A DNA stretch of 44,705 nt from Piscinibacter sp. (lineage in GTDB: Bacteria > Pseudomonadota > Gammaproteobacteria > Burkholderiales > Burkholderiaceae_C), in NCBI GenBank assembly GCA_016706565.1, contig JADJJI010000009.1, forward strand, positions 1 through 44,705, read 5' to 3'. The translations under genes and the position numbers were made by a program. The notes beneath the pieces are model-generated. The model was given only the letters and a program-made list of their open reading frames with translations, did not search any database and had not been told where the DNA came from. Below, piece after piece: positions 33,260 to 42,357 of this stretch (position 1 is its first letter; the number at the start of each line of letters is the position of its first letter).

Positions 33260-33736
33260 TCACTTCTTCGGCGGCATCAGCACGCGGTCGATGACGTGCA
33301 CGACGCCGTTGCTGGCCGGCACGTCGGCCTGGGTGACCATGGCGTCTTCCACGGTGACGAAGGTCCCCGACTTCGCCAGGGCTACGTTGGCACCTTGCAC
33401 GGTCTTGGTGCTGGCGTTCTTCACGTCCGCCGACACGATCTTGCCGGCGACCACGTGATAGGTCAGAACCGACTTGAGCAGGTCCTTGTTCGCTGCCAAC
33501 TCGGCCATCGTCTTCGCCGGTACTGCCTTGAAAGCGTCATCGCTGGGAGCGAAAACCGTGTAGGGGCCAGCTCCGCGCAGGGTCTCGGTCAGGCCGGCAT
33601 CGGCGATCAGCTTGCTCAGCGTGCTCAACTGCGGCGTGCGGGACGCGGTGTCGGCGACGTTGGTGGGTGCAGCGGTCGTAGCGCAGCCGGCCAGGAAGGC
33701 CAGCGCAACGGCCAGCGGGGCGAGAGAACGGAACAT
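33260..33736 (-). CDS. Fasciclin (FAS1) domain lipoprotein
   Basis: 158 residues. The signal peptide MFRSLAPLAVALAFLAGC has the lipobox LAGC, so the mature protein is probably anchored by a lipidated Cys18. One FAS1 domain follows: STLSKLIADAGLTETLRGAGPYTVFAPSDDAF, VLTYHVVAGKI and the closing NGVVHVIDRVLMPP. FAS1 domains mediate adhesion or polymer binding; substrate unknown. It lies between glmM and pstS, facing away from pstS. An 11-bp-phased GTGAC array lies ~60-90 bp upstream and may bring it under phosphate control. Confidence 0.88.
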   Translation of the reverse strand: MFRSLAPLAVALAFLAGCATTAAPTNVADTASRTPQLSTLSKLIADAGLTETLRGAGPYTVFAPSDDAFKAVPAKTMAELAANKDLLKSVLTYHVVAGKIVSADVKNASTKTVQGANVALAKSGTFVTVEDAMVTQADVPASNGVVHVIDRVLMPPKK

Positions 33737-33796
33737 GGGACGGACTCCTGTCAGGTCGTGTCTTGGGAGGAACGGACGGGAGGCTATCCATGCTTT

Positions 33797-33823
33797 GTGA
33801 CGAAGCCGTGACCGCGACGTGAC
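33797..33823 (-). promoter_or_regulatory. Triple 11-bp-phased GTCAC array upstream of the fasciclin gene
   Basis: GTGAC occurs at 33797-33801, 33808-33812 and 33819-33823, each exactly 11 bp apart (GTCAC on the minus strand). PhoB half-sites (TGTCAT/C) repeat with the same 11-bp period, and a canonical box for pstS lies ~35 bp to the right. The leading T is missing from each unit, so the match is partial. Confidence 0.4.
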
Positions 33824-33855
33824 GCCCGGTCACCCCGGGGGGGCCGACCCATTCG

Positions 33856-33889
33856 ATGTCATGGCAATGTCACATTCCCACCCTAGAGT
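33856..33889 (+). promoter_or_regulatory. Pho box and -10 of pstS
   Basis: ATGTCAT (33856-33862) and ATGTCAC (33867-33873) are repeated at 11 bp, matching the PhoB box (CTGTCAT twice, 11-bp period). TAGAGT (33884-33889), 10 bp downstream, fits the -10 of a PhoB-activated promoter in which the box replaces the -35. The pstS ATG is 40 bp further on. Confidence 0.8.
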
Positions 33890-33929
33890 GCCGGGTATCC
33901 CTGAGGAAACCCTTTACGAAAGGCTGTTC

Positions 33930-34970
33930 ATGACTTCATCGATCTTCCGCGGCACGGCGCTGGCTGCCACGCTGATTCTTTCTACTGCAGTAGCCATGGC
34001 GCAGGACATCACGGGCGCCGGCGCGACTTTTCCGGCACCGATCTACGCGAAATGGGCGGATGCCTACAACAAGGCCACGGGCGCAAGAATCAACTATCAG
34101 TCGGTGGGCTCGGGCGCGGGCATCAAGCAGATCAAGTCCAAGACGGTCGATTTCGGAGCGAGCGACATGCCGCTGAAAGACGACGAGCTGGCCAAGGACG
34201 GCCTGGTCCAGTTTCCGACGGTGATCGGTGGCGTGGTGCCGGTGGTCAACATCAAGGGCATCGCGCCGGGGCAGATCAAGTTGACCGGGCAGGTGCTCGG
34301 TGACATCTACCTCGCCAAGATCACGAAGTGGAACGATGCGGCTCTGGCGGCGCTGAATCCAGGCGTACCTCTGCCCGACGCTGCCATCTCCGTGGTGCGC
34401 CGCGCCGACGGATCGGGAACGACGTTCATCTTCACGAACTACCTGTCCAAGGTCAACAGCGAGTGGCAAGCGAAGGTGGGCGAAGGTACGGCCGTGAACT
34501 GGCCCACCGGCGCGGGCGGCAAGGGCAATGAGGGCGTGGCGGCTTTCGTGCAGCGCTTGCCCAACTCGATCGGCTATGTCGAGTATGCGTACGTCAAGCA
34601 GAACAAGATGACCTACGTGATGCTCAAGAATAAGGACGGGAACTTCGCGGCGCCGGACGATGCGAACTTCAAGTCGGCTGCTGCCGGCGCAGAGTGGTCC
34701 AAGAGCTTCTACCAGATCCTCACCGAGCAGCCGGGCAAGGAAACCTGGCCGATCAGCGGTGCCACCTTCATTCTCATGTACAAGAGCCAGGAGAAGCCGC
34801 AGAACGCCGCGAGTGCGCTGAAGTTCTTCGACTGGGCTTACAACAGCGGTGACCAGATGGCAGCCGAACTCGAGTACGTGCCACTTCCCGACGCAGTCAA
34901 GGCGCTGGTTCGCAAGCAGTGGGCCGACAACATCAAGGATGCCTCCGGCAAGGTGATTGCCTACAAGTAG
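33930..34970 (+). CDS. pstS: Phosphate ABC transporter periplasmic binding protein
   Basis: 346 residues from the ATG at 33930, with AAAGG 7-8 nt upstream; the longer frame from 33819 crosses the Pho box and is rejected. The signal peptide is residues 1-24 with predicted cleavage AMA/Q. The mature start DITGAGATFPAPIYAKWADAY and the blocks SVGSGAGIKQI, FGASDMPL, RADGSGTTFIFTNYLS and GNEGVAAFVQ are classical PstS phosphate-binding elements. It is the first gene of pstSCAB-phoU-phoB-phoR under a Pho box. Confidence 0.97.
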   Translation: MTSSIFRGTALAATLILSTAVAMAQDITGAGATFPAPIYAKWADAYNKATGARINYQSVGSGAGIKQIKSKTVDFGASDMPLKDDELAKDGLVQFPTVIGGVVPVVNIKGIAPGQIKLTGQVLGDIYLAKITKWNDAALAALNPGVPLPDAAISVVRRADGSGTTFIFTNYLSKVNSEWQAKVGEGTAVNWPTGAGGKGNEGVAAFVQRLPNSIGYVEYAYVKQNKMTYVMLKNKDGNFAAPDDANFKSAAAGAEWSKSFYQILTEQPGKETWPISGATFILMYKSQEKPQNAASALKFFDWAYNSGDQMAAELEYVPLPDAVKALVRKQWADNIKDASGKVIAYK

Positions 34971-35019
34971 ATCGGCGACATGGCGGGCTTGAGCATTGGC
35001 TTGCTCGGCTCGGCACGGC

Positions 35020-35052
35020 GCGGGGTGGAGTCCTTCATTGGGCTCACCCCGC
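35020..35052 (+). terminator. Hairpin between pstS and pstC
   Basis: GCGGGGTGGAG (35020-35030) pairs with CTCACCCCGC (35043-35052), a 10-bp stem with one bulged G and a 12-nt loop, followed by CGTTGTTTG. It probably terminates or protects part of the pstS message so that the binding protein exceeds the permease. Confidence 0.6.
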
Positions 35053-35077
35053 CGTTGTTTGACACGGAGGACTCGAC

Positions 35078-36100
35078 GTGGCCGCTACACTGCCCGCAAA
35101 ACCATTCCCCGACGAGCAGAAGATGGATCGATCGCACTCGCAGGGGCGGCCGCCGGCTCAGAGGCGAGCTTCTCCCTGGGCTGACACTCTCTTCTCGGTG
35201 CTGGCCCACGGCGCCGCCGTGGTGACGCTCGTCCTTCTGGCCGGCATCATTCTCTCGCTCGTCATTGGCGCATGGCCCGCGATTCGCGAGTACGGGCTGA
35301 GCTTCCTCTGGCGCAGCGAGTGGGACCCCGTTCAAAACAGGTACGGCGGGCTGGTGATGATCTACGGCACGCTGATGACATCGTTCATCGCGCTGCTGAT
35401 CGCGGTTCCCGTCAGCTTCGGCATCGCCCTGTTCCTCACCGAGATGTCGCCCGCCTGGCTGAAGCGACCGCTGGGCACCGCGATCGAACTGCTCGCCGCG
35501 GTGCCTTCCATCGTCTACGGCATGTGGGGTTTGCTGGTGTTCAGCCCCATCCTGTCGAAGTACGTGCAGCAGCCCCTGCAGTCTGCCTTCGGCGATGTTC
35601 CGGTACTTCGGTCGCTATTCAGCGGCGCGCCCGTGGGCATCGGCCTGCTGTCTGCGGGCATCATCCTGGCGATCATGGTGATCCCGTTCATTGCCGCGGT
35701 GATGCGAGACGTCTTCGAGGTCACCCCCCCCATGCTCAAGGAATCGTCGTATGCGCTCGGCGCCACGACGTGGGAAGTGGTCTATCGCGTCGTGTTGCCG
35801 TACACCAAGACAGGCGTCGTGGGGGGCATCATGCTGGGGCTCGGTCGCGCACTGGGCGAGACGATGGCTGTCACATTCGTGATCGGGAACTTCAACCAAC
35901 TGGAATCCCTGTCGCTGTTCGAGGCGGCCAACAGCATCACGTCGGCGCTGGCCAATGAATTCGCGGAGGCCGGGGAAGGGTTGCACCAGGCATCGTTGAT
36001 CTACCTGGGGCTGGTGCTGTTCTTCATCACCTTCGTCGTGCTGTCGCTGTCGAAGCTGTTGCTGACGCAGTTGAAGAAGGGCGAGGGGAGCCGGACATGA
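35078..36100 (+). CDS. pstC: Phosphate ABC transporter permease PstC
   Basis: 340 residues from a GTG at 35078, chosen because GGAGG lies 7 nt upstream; an internal ATG at 35123 lacks comparable support. After a basic, polar N-terminus the first span is at about 42-66 ([21 protein letters not shown]). The hallmark blocks [31 protein letters not shown] (EAA loop) and [18 protein letters not shown] are present. It forms the channel with PstA, whose gene it overlaps by 4 bp (ATGA). Confidence 0.95.
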   Translation: MAATLPAKPFPDEQKMDRSHSQGRPPAQRRASPWADTLFSVLAHGAAVVTLVLLAGIILSLVIGAWPAIREYGLSFLWRSEWDPVQNRYGGLVMIYGTLMTSFIALLIAVPVSFGIALFLTEMSPAWLKRPLGTAIELLAAVPSIVYGMWGLLVFSPILSKYVQQPLQSAFGDVPVLRSLFSGAPVGIGLLSAGIILAIMVIPFIAAVMRDVFEVTPPMLKESSYALGATTWEVVYRVVLPYTKTGVVGGIMLGLGRALGETMAVTFVIGNFNQLESLSLFEAANSITSALANEFAEAGEGLHQASLIYLGLVLFFITFVVLSLSKLLLTQLKKGEGSRT

Positions 36101-36981
36101 GCAGCATCGTCAATGACCAGGCCGCGCAGTACCAGGCCAAGCGGCTCAGCATGCACGCTGCCCGCAAACGCGTGAACGCGATCGCGCTCGTTCTGGCCCT
36201 GGTGGCCATGTCCTTCGGCTTGTTCTGGCTGATCTGGATCCTGATCGAGACGGTTCGCCTCGGTCTGGGCGGCATGTCGCTCGCTTTGTTCACCGAAATG
36301 ACGCCCCCGCCACAGGCCGAGACCGGCGGCCTTGCCAATGCGATCTTTGGTTCGCTGGCGATGGTCACGCTGGCAACGTTGCTCGGCACGCCCATCGGGA
36401 TCCTCGCCGGCATTTATCTCGGCGAGTACGGGCAGAAGGGATGGCTCGGCAGTATCACGCGCTTCATCAACGACATCCTGCTCTCGGCCCCTTCGATCGT
36501 GATCGGACTGTTCATCTACGCTGCAGTGGTCGCTCCGATGAAGAGTTTCTCGGGCTTCGCTGGTGTCCTTGCGCTTGCGCTGATCGTCATTCCCGTGGTG
36601 ATCCGGACGACCGAGAACATGCTCAGCCTGATTCCCAATGCGCTGCGCGAAGCGGCGTATGCGCTGGGCACGCCGAAGTGGAAGGTCATCTCGTCGATCA
36701 CGCTGAAGGCGGCGCGTGCCGGCGTCATCACGGGCATTCTCCTGGCCCTGGCACGCATCGCAGGCGAGACGGCGCCGCTGCTGTTCACCGCGCTGTCGAA
36801 TCAGTTCTGGACCAGCGACCTGAGGCAGCCAATGGCCAGCCTGCCGGTGACGATCTTCAAGTTCGCGATGAGCCCCTACGAGAATTGGCAGAAGCTGGCC
36901 TGGGCGGGAGTGTTCCTGATCACCTTCGGTGTGCTCATGCTCAACATCCTGGCGCGCGTGCTGTTCCGCAACAAATCCTGA
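36097..36981 (+). CDS. pstA: Phosphate ABC transporter permease PstA
   Basis: 294 residues. Hydrophobic spans begin at [23 protein letters not shown] (~29-51). Typical blocks are [44 protein letters not shown], the EAA loop [20 protein letters not shown] and [20 protein letters not shown]. It heterodimerises with PstC. pstB follows after 17 bp. Confidence 0.95.
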   Translation: MSSIVNDQAAQYQAKRLSMHAARKRVNAIALVLALVAMSFGLFWLIWILIETVRLGLGGMSLALFTEMTPPPQAETGGLANAIFGSLAMVTLATLLGTPIGILAGIYLGEYGQKGWLGSITRFINDILLSAPSIVIGLFIYAAVVAPMKSFSGFAGVLALALIVIPVVIRTTENMLSLIPNALREAAYALGTPKWKVISSITLKAARAGVITGILLALARIAGETAPLLFTALSNQFWTSDLRQPMASLPVTIFKFAMSPYENWQKLAWAGVFLITFGVLMLNILARVLFRNKS

Positions 36982-36998
36982 ACTAGGAACCCCAGAAC

Positions 36999-37784
36999 AT
37001 GGACACCCGAGTCGACCTGCCGGTGGGCGAAAAGATCAAGCTCTCGGTGCGAGATCTGAACTTCTACTATGGCGCCTTCCATGCCCTGAAGCACATCAAC
37101 CTCGACATCCCGGAGCGCAAGGTCACAGCGTTCATCGGGCCGTCGGGCTGCGGCAAGAGCACGCTGTTGCGAACCTTCAACCGGATGTTCGAGCTCTATC
37201 CCGAACAGCGAGCCGAAGGGCAGATCCTCGTGGATGGCGAGAACATCCTCGAATCGAAGCACGACGTCAGCCTGATCCGCGCGAAGATCGGCATGGTGTT
37301 CCAGAAGCCGACGCCGTTCCCGATGTCCATCTACGACAACATCGCCTTCGGGGTGAAGCTGTTCGAGACACTGCCACGCGCCGAGATGGACGAACGTGTC
37401 GAGTGGGCACTGAAGAAGGCGGCGCTGTGGACCGAGGTCAAGGACAAGCTGGGCCAGAGCGGCTCGGGCCTGTCTGGCGGGCAGCAGCAGCGCCTTTGCA
37501 TTGCACGCGGCGTGGCGATCAAGCCCGAAGTGCTGCTGCTCGACGAGCCCTGTTCTGCACTGGATCCGATCTCCACCGGCAAGATCGAGGAACTGATCAC
37601 CGAGCTGAAAGCCGACTACACCGTGGCTATCGTGACCCACAACATGCAGCAGGCGGCGCGCTGTTCAGACTACACCGCGTACATGTACCTCGGCGACCTG
37701 ATCGAGTTCGGGCCGACGTCCGAGCTCTTCATGAAGCCGAAGAAGAAGGACACCGAGGACTACATCACCGGCCGCTTCGGCTGA
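36999..37784 (+). CDS. pstB: Phosphate ABC transporter ATP-binding protein PstB
   Basis: 261 residues. Walker [10 protein letters not shown] is at residues 47-55, the Q-loop at [13 protein letters not shown], the signature [14 protein letters not shown], Walker [17 protein letters not shown] and the switch His in [14 protein letters not shown]. All are diagnostic of PstB. It drives high-affinity phosphate import and, with PhoU, reports phosphate status to PhoR. The gap to phoU is 16 bp. Confidence 0.97.
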   Translation: MDTRVDLPVGEKIKLSVRDLNFYYGAFHALKHINLDIPERKVTAFIGPSGCGKSTLLRTFNRMFELYPEQRAEGQILVDGENILESKHDVSLIRAKIGMVFQKPTPFPMSIYDNIAFGVKLFETLPRAEMDERVEWALKKAALWTEVKDKLGQSGSGLSGGQQQRLCIARGVAIKPEVLLLDEPCSALDPISTGKIEELITELKADYTVAIVTHNMQQAARCSDYTAYMYLGDLIEFGPTSELFMKPKKKDTEDYITGRFG

Positions 37785-37800
37785 CCAGCGAGAACGAGCC

Positions 37801-38508
37801 ATGACCGAAAAGCATCTTTCCACGCAGTTCGACGCCGAGCTGAGCGCCATCTCCACCCGCGTGCTCGAGATGGGGGGGCTTGCGGAATCGCAGGTTGCGC
37901 AGGCCATTTACGCGCTGGTCAACTTCAGCAGCGAGACCGCCTCCCAGGTCCTGCAGGGCGAAGAACGCGTCAACCAGCTGGAGATCGAGATCGATCGCGA
38001 TCTCTCCACCATCATCGCGCGTCGCCAGCCGACGGCACGCGACCTGCGGCTGCTGATTGCCATCTCCAAGACGATCGGCAATCTGGAACGCGTGGGCGAC
38101 GAGGCAGCTCGCATCGGCCGCACCGTGCAGCGTCTGATCAACTCGGGCGTGTCCAGCCGCATGCGACTGCCGGTGGTCGACGTCTCCTTCGAGGCCAGCC
38201 TGGCCATCGCTTCGCTGCGCAAGGCACTCGACGCTTTCGCGCGGCTCGACGCGGTGAAGGCACTGGAGGTCATCAAGGACGACAACCAGATCGACCGCGA
38301 GTTCGACGGCCTGATGCGCCAGCTCATCACCTACATGATGGAAGATCCGCGCACCATCTCGGCGTCGATCGACTTGGTGTTCGTCGCGAAGGCGATCGAG
38401 CGCATCGGCGACCATGCCAAGAACCTGGCCGAGCAGATCATCTACATCGTCAAGGGCACCGACGTGCGCCACAACTCGCTCGAGCACGTGGAGTCGGTCG
38501 TCCGATGA
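37801..38508 (+). CDS. phoU: Phosphate signalling complex protein PhoU
   Basis: 235 residues, an all-helical protein with two three-helix bundles. The metal-binding motif E/DxxxD appears as NLERVGDEAARIGR in the first repeat and AIERIGDHAKNLAEQI in the second. It links PstB to PhoR and keeps the Pho regulon off in high phosphate. It starts MTEKHLSTQFDAELSAISTRVLEMGGL. phoB follows 10 bp after the stop. Confidence 0.96.
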   Translation: MTEKHLSTQFDAELSAISTRVLEMGGLAESQVAQAIYALVNFSSETASQVLQGEERVNQLEIEIDRDLSTIIARRQPTARDLRLLIAISKTIGNLERVGDEAARIGRTVQRLINSGVSSRMRLPVVDVSFEASLAIASLRKALDAFARLDAVKALEVIKDDNQIDREFDGLMRQLITYMMEDPRTISASIDLVFVAKAIERIGDHAKNLAEQIIYIVKGTDVRHNSLEHVESVVR

Positions 38509-38518
38509 GGAGCATGGC

Positions 38519-39220
38519 ATGAGCCGGGTGCTGGTGGTCGAAGACGAGTCGGCAATCGCCGAGCTGATTTCACTGAACCTGCGGCATGCGGGCTACGAGG
38601 TGACGCTCGCGGCCACGGCCGAGCAGGCGCAGGCTGCGGTCGATGGCGTGTTGCCCGACCTGGTACTGCTGGACTGGATGCTGCCCGGCCAGTCCGGACT
38701 GTCGCTGGCGCGGCGCTGGCGTGGCGATGCACGCACACGCGAGCTGCCGATCATCATGCTGACCGCCCGGGCCGACGAGACCGACAAGGTGGCCGGCCTG
38801 GATGCGGGCGCCGACGACTACCTGGCCAAGCCGTTCTCCACCAACGAATTGATGGCGCGCATCCGCGCGGTCCTTCGTCGCAAGGCGCCGGAGGCGCTGG
38901 ACGCCGCGGTGGAGGTGGCCGGCCTGAGGCTCGATCCATCGACTCGGCGGGTGTCGCGCGGCGACGTCGAGCTCAAGCTGGGGCCGACCGAGTTTCGCCT
39001 GCTGCACTTCTTCATGACGCACCCCGAGCGCGTGCACAGCCGGGCGCAACTGCTCGACCGGGTCTGGGGCGATCACGTGTTCATCGAGGAGCGCACCGTC
39101 GACGTGCACGTGAAGCGATTGCGCGAGGCGCTGTCGCCCGCGCAATGCGCCCAGATGGTCGAGACGGTGCGAGGTGCTGGCTACCGTCTGACGCAGCAGG
39201 TGGCGGCATCGCAGGCGTGA
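38519..39220 (+). CDS. phoB: Phosphate regulon response regulator PhoB
   Basis: 233 residues from the ATG at 38519, with GAGGAG 6-7 nt upstream; an earlier ATG at 38514 is out of frame. The receiver has E8/D9 and phospho-acceptor D52 (LVLLDWMLPGQSG, the PhoB signature), with Lys in LAKPFSTNEL. The winged helix has GPTEFRLLHFFMTHPERVHSR and DVHVKRLREALSP. It binds Pho boxes such as the one before pstS, giving positive autoregulation of the whole block. Confidence 0.96.
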   Translation: MSRVLVVEDESAIAELISLNLRHAGYEVTLAATAEQAQAAVDGVLPDLVLLDWMLPGQSGLSLARRWRGDARTRELPIIMLTARADETDKVAGLDAGADDYLAKPFSTNELMARIRAVLRRKAPEALDAAVEVAGLRLDPSTRRVSRGDVELKLGPTEFRLLHFFMTHPERVHSRAQLLDRVWGDHVFIEERTVDVHVKRLREALSPAQCAQMVETVRGAGYRLTQQVAASQA

Positions 39221-39236
39221 ATTCGCGGAGCCCACG

Positions 39237-40559
39237 ATGAACTGGCTGCTGCCGCGTCTGCTGGCCGGAGTGATGGCGATGCTGGCCGGGGGCGTGATCG
39301 GCTTCATCGTCTCCAACGCCGAGCAGACCCTTCTGTGGCGCGTGCTGGTGGGCGGCGGTGCCGGCGTGGCGATCGTCGCCTTGCTCGACACGCTGCGAGG
39401 CTACCGTCTGATCAACTGGTTGCGAGGCAACCAGGACCAGCAGGCGCCGCGCGACGCCGGCTTCTGGGGCGAACTGGGCTACCGCGTCGAGCGCTCGATC
39501 CGGCTGCGCGAGCAGGGGCTGGCGCAGGAGCGGCTGCGGCTGGAGCAATTCCTCTCCGCCATCGAGGCCTCACCGAATGGCGTCCTCATGCTCGACGAGA
39601 ACGACCAGATCGTCTGGTGCAACTCGGTCGCGGCCGACCACTTCGGACTGGACCCGCTGCGCGATCGGCGCCAGCGCGTGACCAATCTTGTCCGTGCCCC
39701 TGCCTTCGTCGCCTACCTGCAGGCGGAGGTCCATACCGAGGCGGTCAACTTTCCGACACCCAGGGGGAACGGGGTCCTGTCGGTGTTGCTGCGCCCCTAT
39801 GGCGAAGGCATGAGGCTCGTCCTGTCGCAGGACATCACCGATCGGGAACGCAACGAAGCCATGCGCCGCGACTTCGTCGCCAATGTGTCGCACGAGATCC
39901 GCACGCCGCTGACAGTGCTGGCCGGGTTCATCGAGACCATGACCCACCTGCAACTGACCGAGGTGGAACGCAAGCGCGTTCTGGAGCTGATGACCCAGCA
40001 GACGCAGCGCATGCAGACGCTGGTGAGCGACCTGTTGACCCTGGCGCAGCTCGAAGGCAGCCCCAGGCCCGCGGCAGACCGCTGGGTGCCGCTGGCGCCG
40101 CTGCTGGCGCAGGTGGAAGCCGATGCCCGCGCCCTGTCGGCCGGGCGGCACCTTCTGACGGTCAGCGGCGGAACGGGCGTGCAGATCGCGGGCTCGAGTT
40201 CGGAACTGCACAGCGCCGTCAACAACCTCGTCAGCAATGCGGTGCGCTACACGCCGGAGGGAGGCCGCATCGACGTGACCTGGCAGGAGCTGCCCGACGG
40301 CAGTGGCGAACTGGCTGTGAGCGACACCGGCGTGGGCATCGAGCGCGAGCACATCCCGCGGCTGACTGAACGCTTCTACCGCGTCGACGGCAGCCGCTCA
40401 CGCGACACCGGCGGCACCGGGCTCGGCCTGTCGATCGTCAAGCATGTGGTGCAGCGCCATGGTGCGGAACTCGACATCCAGAGCGAGCCGGGCAAGGGTT
40501 CGCGATTCAGGCTGGTGTTTCCGGCCGCACGCGTGCGCGTGGCCATCGAGGCTGCTTGA
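39237..40559 (+). CDS. phoR: Phosphate regulon sensor histidine kinase PhoR
   Basis: 440 residues. An N-terminal hydrophobic region (about 8-28 and 33-52) lacks any sizeable periplasmic domain, as usual for PhoR, which senses phosphate through PstSCAB-PhoU. A PAS domain follows (SAIEASPNGVLMLDENDQIVWCN), then HisKA with H219 in NVSHEIRTPL, and the ATPase with NNLVSNAVRYTP, SDTGVGI and GTGLGLSIVKH. It begins 16 bp after phoB. Its stop lies 6 bp from the end of the convergent membrane protein gene. Confidence 0.96.
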   Translation: MNWLLPRLLAGVMAMLAGGVIGFIVSNAEQTLLWRVLVGGGAGVAIVALLDTLRGYRLINWLRGNQDQQAPRDAGFWGELGYRVERSIRLREQGLAQERLRLEQFLSAIEASPNGVLMLDENDQIVWCNSVAADHFGLDPLRDRRQRVTNLVRAPAFVAYLQAEVHTEAVNFPTPRGNGVLSVLLRPYGEGMRLVLSQDITDRERNEAMRRDFVANVSHEIRTPLTVLAGFIETMTHLQLTEVERKRVLELMTQQTQRMQTLVSDLLTLAQLEGSPRPAADRWVPLAPLLAQVEADARALSAGRHLLTVSGGTGVQIAGSSSELHSAVNNLVSNAVRYTPEGGRIDVTWQELPDGSGELAVSDTGVGIEREHIPRLTERFYRVDGSRSRDTGGTGLGLSIVKHVVQRHGAELDIQSEPGKGSRFRLVFPAARVRVAIEAA

Positions 40560-40565
40560 GCCGGG

Positions 40566-42230
40566 TCAGCGGGCCGCGGCGGTGCGGCGGTAGATCGCCG
40601 TGAGGTCCTGTCGGTCGGTCGGCCGCTCGACGCGGGCCAGCAACTGCCAGCCAGGGTACGACGTGGCAGGCAGCTTCGGTGTCTGCGAGGCGAGCAGGTA
40701 GTCGCAGGGTGACAGCTCGGCCGGCGTGACCGCATCGACGCGGTAGCCGCCCATCGATTCGAGCGCCGCCAGCAGCGCGCGCGGCACTTGCGGCGCGGCA
40801 ACGCAGGCCGTTCGCGGCACATGCTCGGCGATGCGGCCGAGCAGTGGTCGATAGCTGCGTGCATGGTCCAGCAAGGGCAGCCACAGCGTCATCAGCAGCA
40901 GCCAGCACACGGCGACGCCGCCGGCGGGCAGGACCAGGCTCTTCCACAATGGATGGCGGTGGCGGCCGGTGCGCCAGCGCACCAGCCACATCCAGGCCAA
41001 GGTGCCCAGCAGCGCGATCGCCAGCGCGAGCAACGAGAAGCTCGGCCTGAACTCTGGCGCCAGGCGTGCGACGTTGGCGGCCGGCTTGGCTGGGAAGCCG
41101 GTCTGCATCGCCACGTAGATGACCCAGATGGCCAGAGCGCAGATGCTGAAGAAGAACACCGAGAACCAGTCGATCGCCGCGGCGGTACTGCGCTGCAGCG
41201 TCGGCAAGGCGAAGGCGGCCAGCACGGCAAGCGCCGGCAGGGCGAGCATCAATGCGCGGTCGGACCCGCCCATCGCCAAGCCAGCCAGCAGCGCCGGCAG
41301 CGCGCAGCCCAGCGGCACCGAGATGTGACGGTGCAACATGTGGCCACGCCAGCGCCACAGCGTCCAGATGGCCAGCGGCCAGGCGGGCCAGGTGAACCAG
41401 GCAAGCTGGCGCAACAGACCCAGCGGCTGGAGCGATTCGACCGTCGTCACACGCCAGCCCCAGGCGTGCAGGAGCGTTGCGCAGGCCGCCGCCAGAACGC
41501 CCGCGCCGGCCACCCACCAGGCGGCGTCGCGCACCTGGGAATAGGTGGAGCGCCAGCAAATGGCCGTGCCGGTCACCGCGAGCACGGTCGCGATGGCTGG
41601 TGCGCCGCTGGCCGCCATCGCCGGCAGCGCGATCAGCGCAGCCAGCCGCGAGCGCCCCTTGCGGAATGGCGCCGCGGCGAGCGCGTAGAGGAACAGCGTG
41701 GCGCCCGCCAGCTGCACCAGTTCCGGCGTGGTCTCATGGCCGAGCTGCAGCAGGCCGAGCGTGGCCATGACGGCCAGCAGGGCCCCATCGGCGATAGCGC
41801 GCGCGTAGTCGACGGGCGCAGCCTCGCCACCGAAGGCGAAAGGCAGTGGCTGGGCCGCCTCGGTGCGCGCGAGGTGGTAGGTCGCGTACCAGGTCAGCAC
41901 CAGGACCAGCACGAGCAGCAGCGCGAACGGAATGCGCGCGGCCACCGCGGGATCGAGCAGGCCGCCGAGCAGGCGGATGAAGGCGGCACCCAGCCAATAC
42001 GGCACGAGCGCGACGTCACCGGGCAGCCCGGCGATCGACGGCGACAGCCAGCCCGACTGGCCGCCGGCGATGCTGGCCATGTGGCCGAAAGCAGTGACGT
42101 CGGCGTTCTTCCAGGGATCCCGGCCGAACACGCCCGGCAGCACGTATGCGGCGCAGAAGAGCAGCAGGGCCAGCCTCGGCAGCCGCTGGGCGGCGCGCTG
42201 GGTGACCAGGGCAGGGGTGGGCGAGTTCAA
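40566..42230 (-). CDS. Polytopic membrane protein, GT-C (ArnT-like) glycosyltransferase candidate
   Basis: 554 residues with about a dozen hydrophobic spans and a short C-terminal soluble part (from ~LLGRIAEHVPRTACVAAPQV). The N-terminal loop after the first span, VFGRDPWKNADVTAFGHMASI, resembles the first periplasmic loop of dolichyl-phosphate-mannose/ArnT-type enzymes, where an acidic residue is catalytic. It then follows the alternating-loop topology of that family. Identification is by fold pattern only; the lipid-linked sugar and acceptor are unknown. It is convergent with phoR and separated from rpmE2 by two hairpins. It could have been acquired between phoR and rpmE2, but composition is not obviously different. 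Confidence 0.6.
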   Translation of the reverse strand: MNSPTPALVTQRAAQRLPRLALLLFCAAYVLPGVFGRDPWKNADVTAFGHMASIAGGQSGWLSPSIAGLPGDVALVPYWLGAAFIRLLGGLLDPAVAARIPFALLLVLVLVLTWYATYHLARTEAAQPLPFAFGGEAAPVDYARAIADGALLAVMATLGLLQLGHETTPELVQLAGATLFLYALAAAPFRKGRSRLAALIALPAMAASGAPAIATVLAVTGTAICWRSTYSQVRDAAWWVAGAGVLAAACATLLHAWGWRVTTVESLQPLGLLRQLAWFTWPAWPLAIWTLWRWRGHMLHRHISVPLGCALPALLAGLAMGGSDRALMLALPALAVLAAFALPTLQRSTAAAIDWFSVFFFSICALAIWVIYVAMQTGFPAKPAANVARLAPEFRPSFSLLALAIALLGTLAWMWLVRWRTGRHRHPLWKSLVLPAGGVAVCWLLLMTLWLPLLDHARSYRPLLGRIAEHVPRTACVAAPQVPRALLAALESMGGYRVDAVTPAELSPCDYLLASQTPKLPATSYPGWQLLARVERPTDRQDLTAIYRRTAAAR

Positions 42231-42286
42231 AACGAGGCGGCGTTCAGGGGCAGCGAATCATGCAGCAAGTCGGCGCCAGACAACAA

Positions 42287-42308
42287 AAAGGCAGCCGAAG
42301 CTGCCTTT
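42287..42308 (-). terminator. rpmE2 terminator, distal hairpin
   Basis: AAAGGCAGC (42287-42295), CGAA loop, GCTGCCTTT (42300-42308), a perfect 9-bp stem followed on the minus strand by TTTTTGTTG. This is a good intrinsic terminator for rpmE2. It lies upstream of the membrane protein gene, so it also insulates that gene. Confidence 0.88.
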
Positions 42309-42316
42309 CAACACGA

Positions 42317-42334
42317 AGGCAGCCTAAGCTGCCT
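42317..42334 (-). terminator. rpmE2 terminator, proximal hairpin
   Basis: AGGCAGC (42317-42323), CTAA loop, GCTGCCT (42328-42334). The stem core GGCAGC/GCTGCC is identical to the next hairpin 30 bp away, so the pair looks like a tandem duplication of a terminator. This copy lacks a strong U-run. Confidence 0.7.
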
Positions 42335-42357
42335 CGGAGTTCAAGTGCGCGAAGAAA

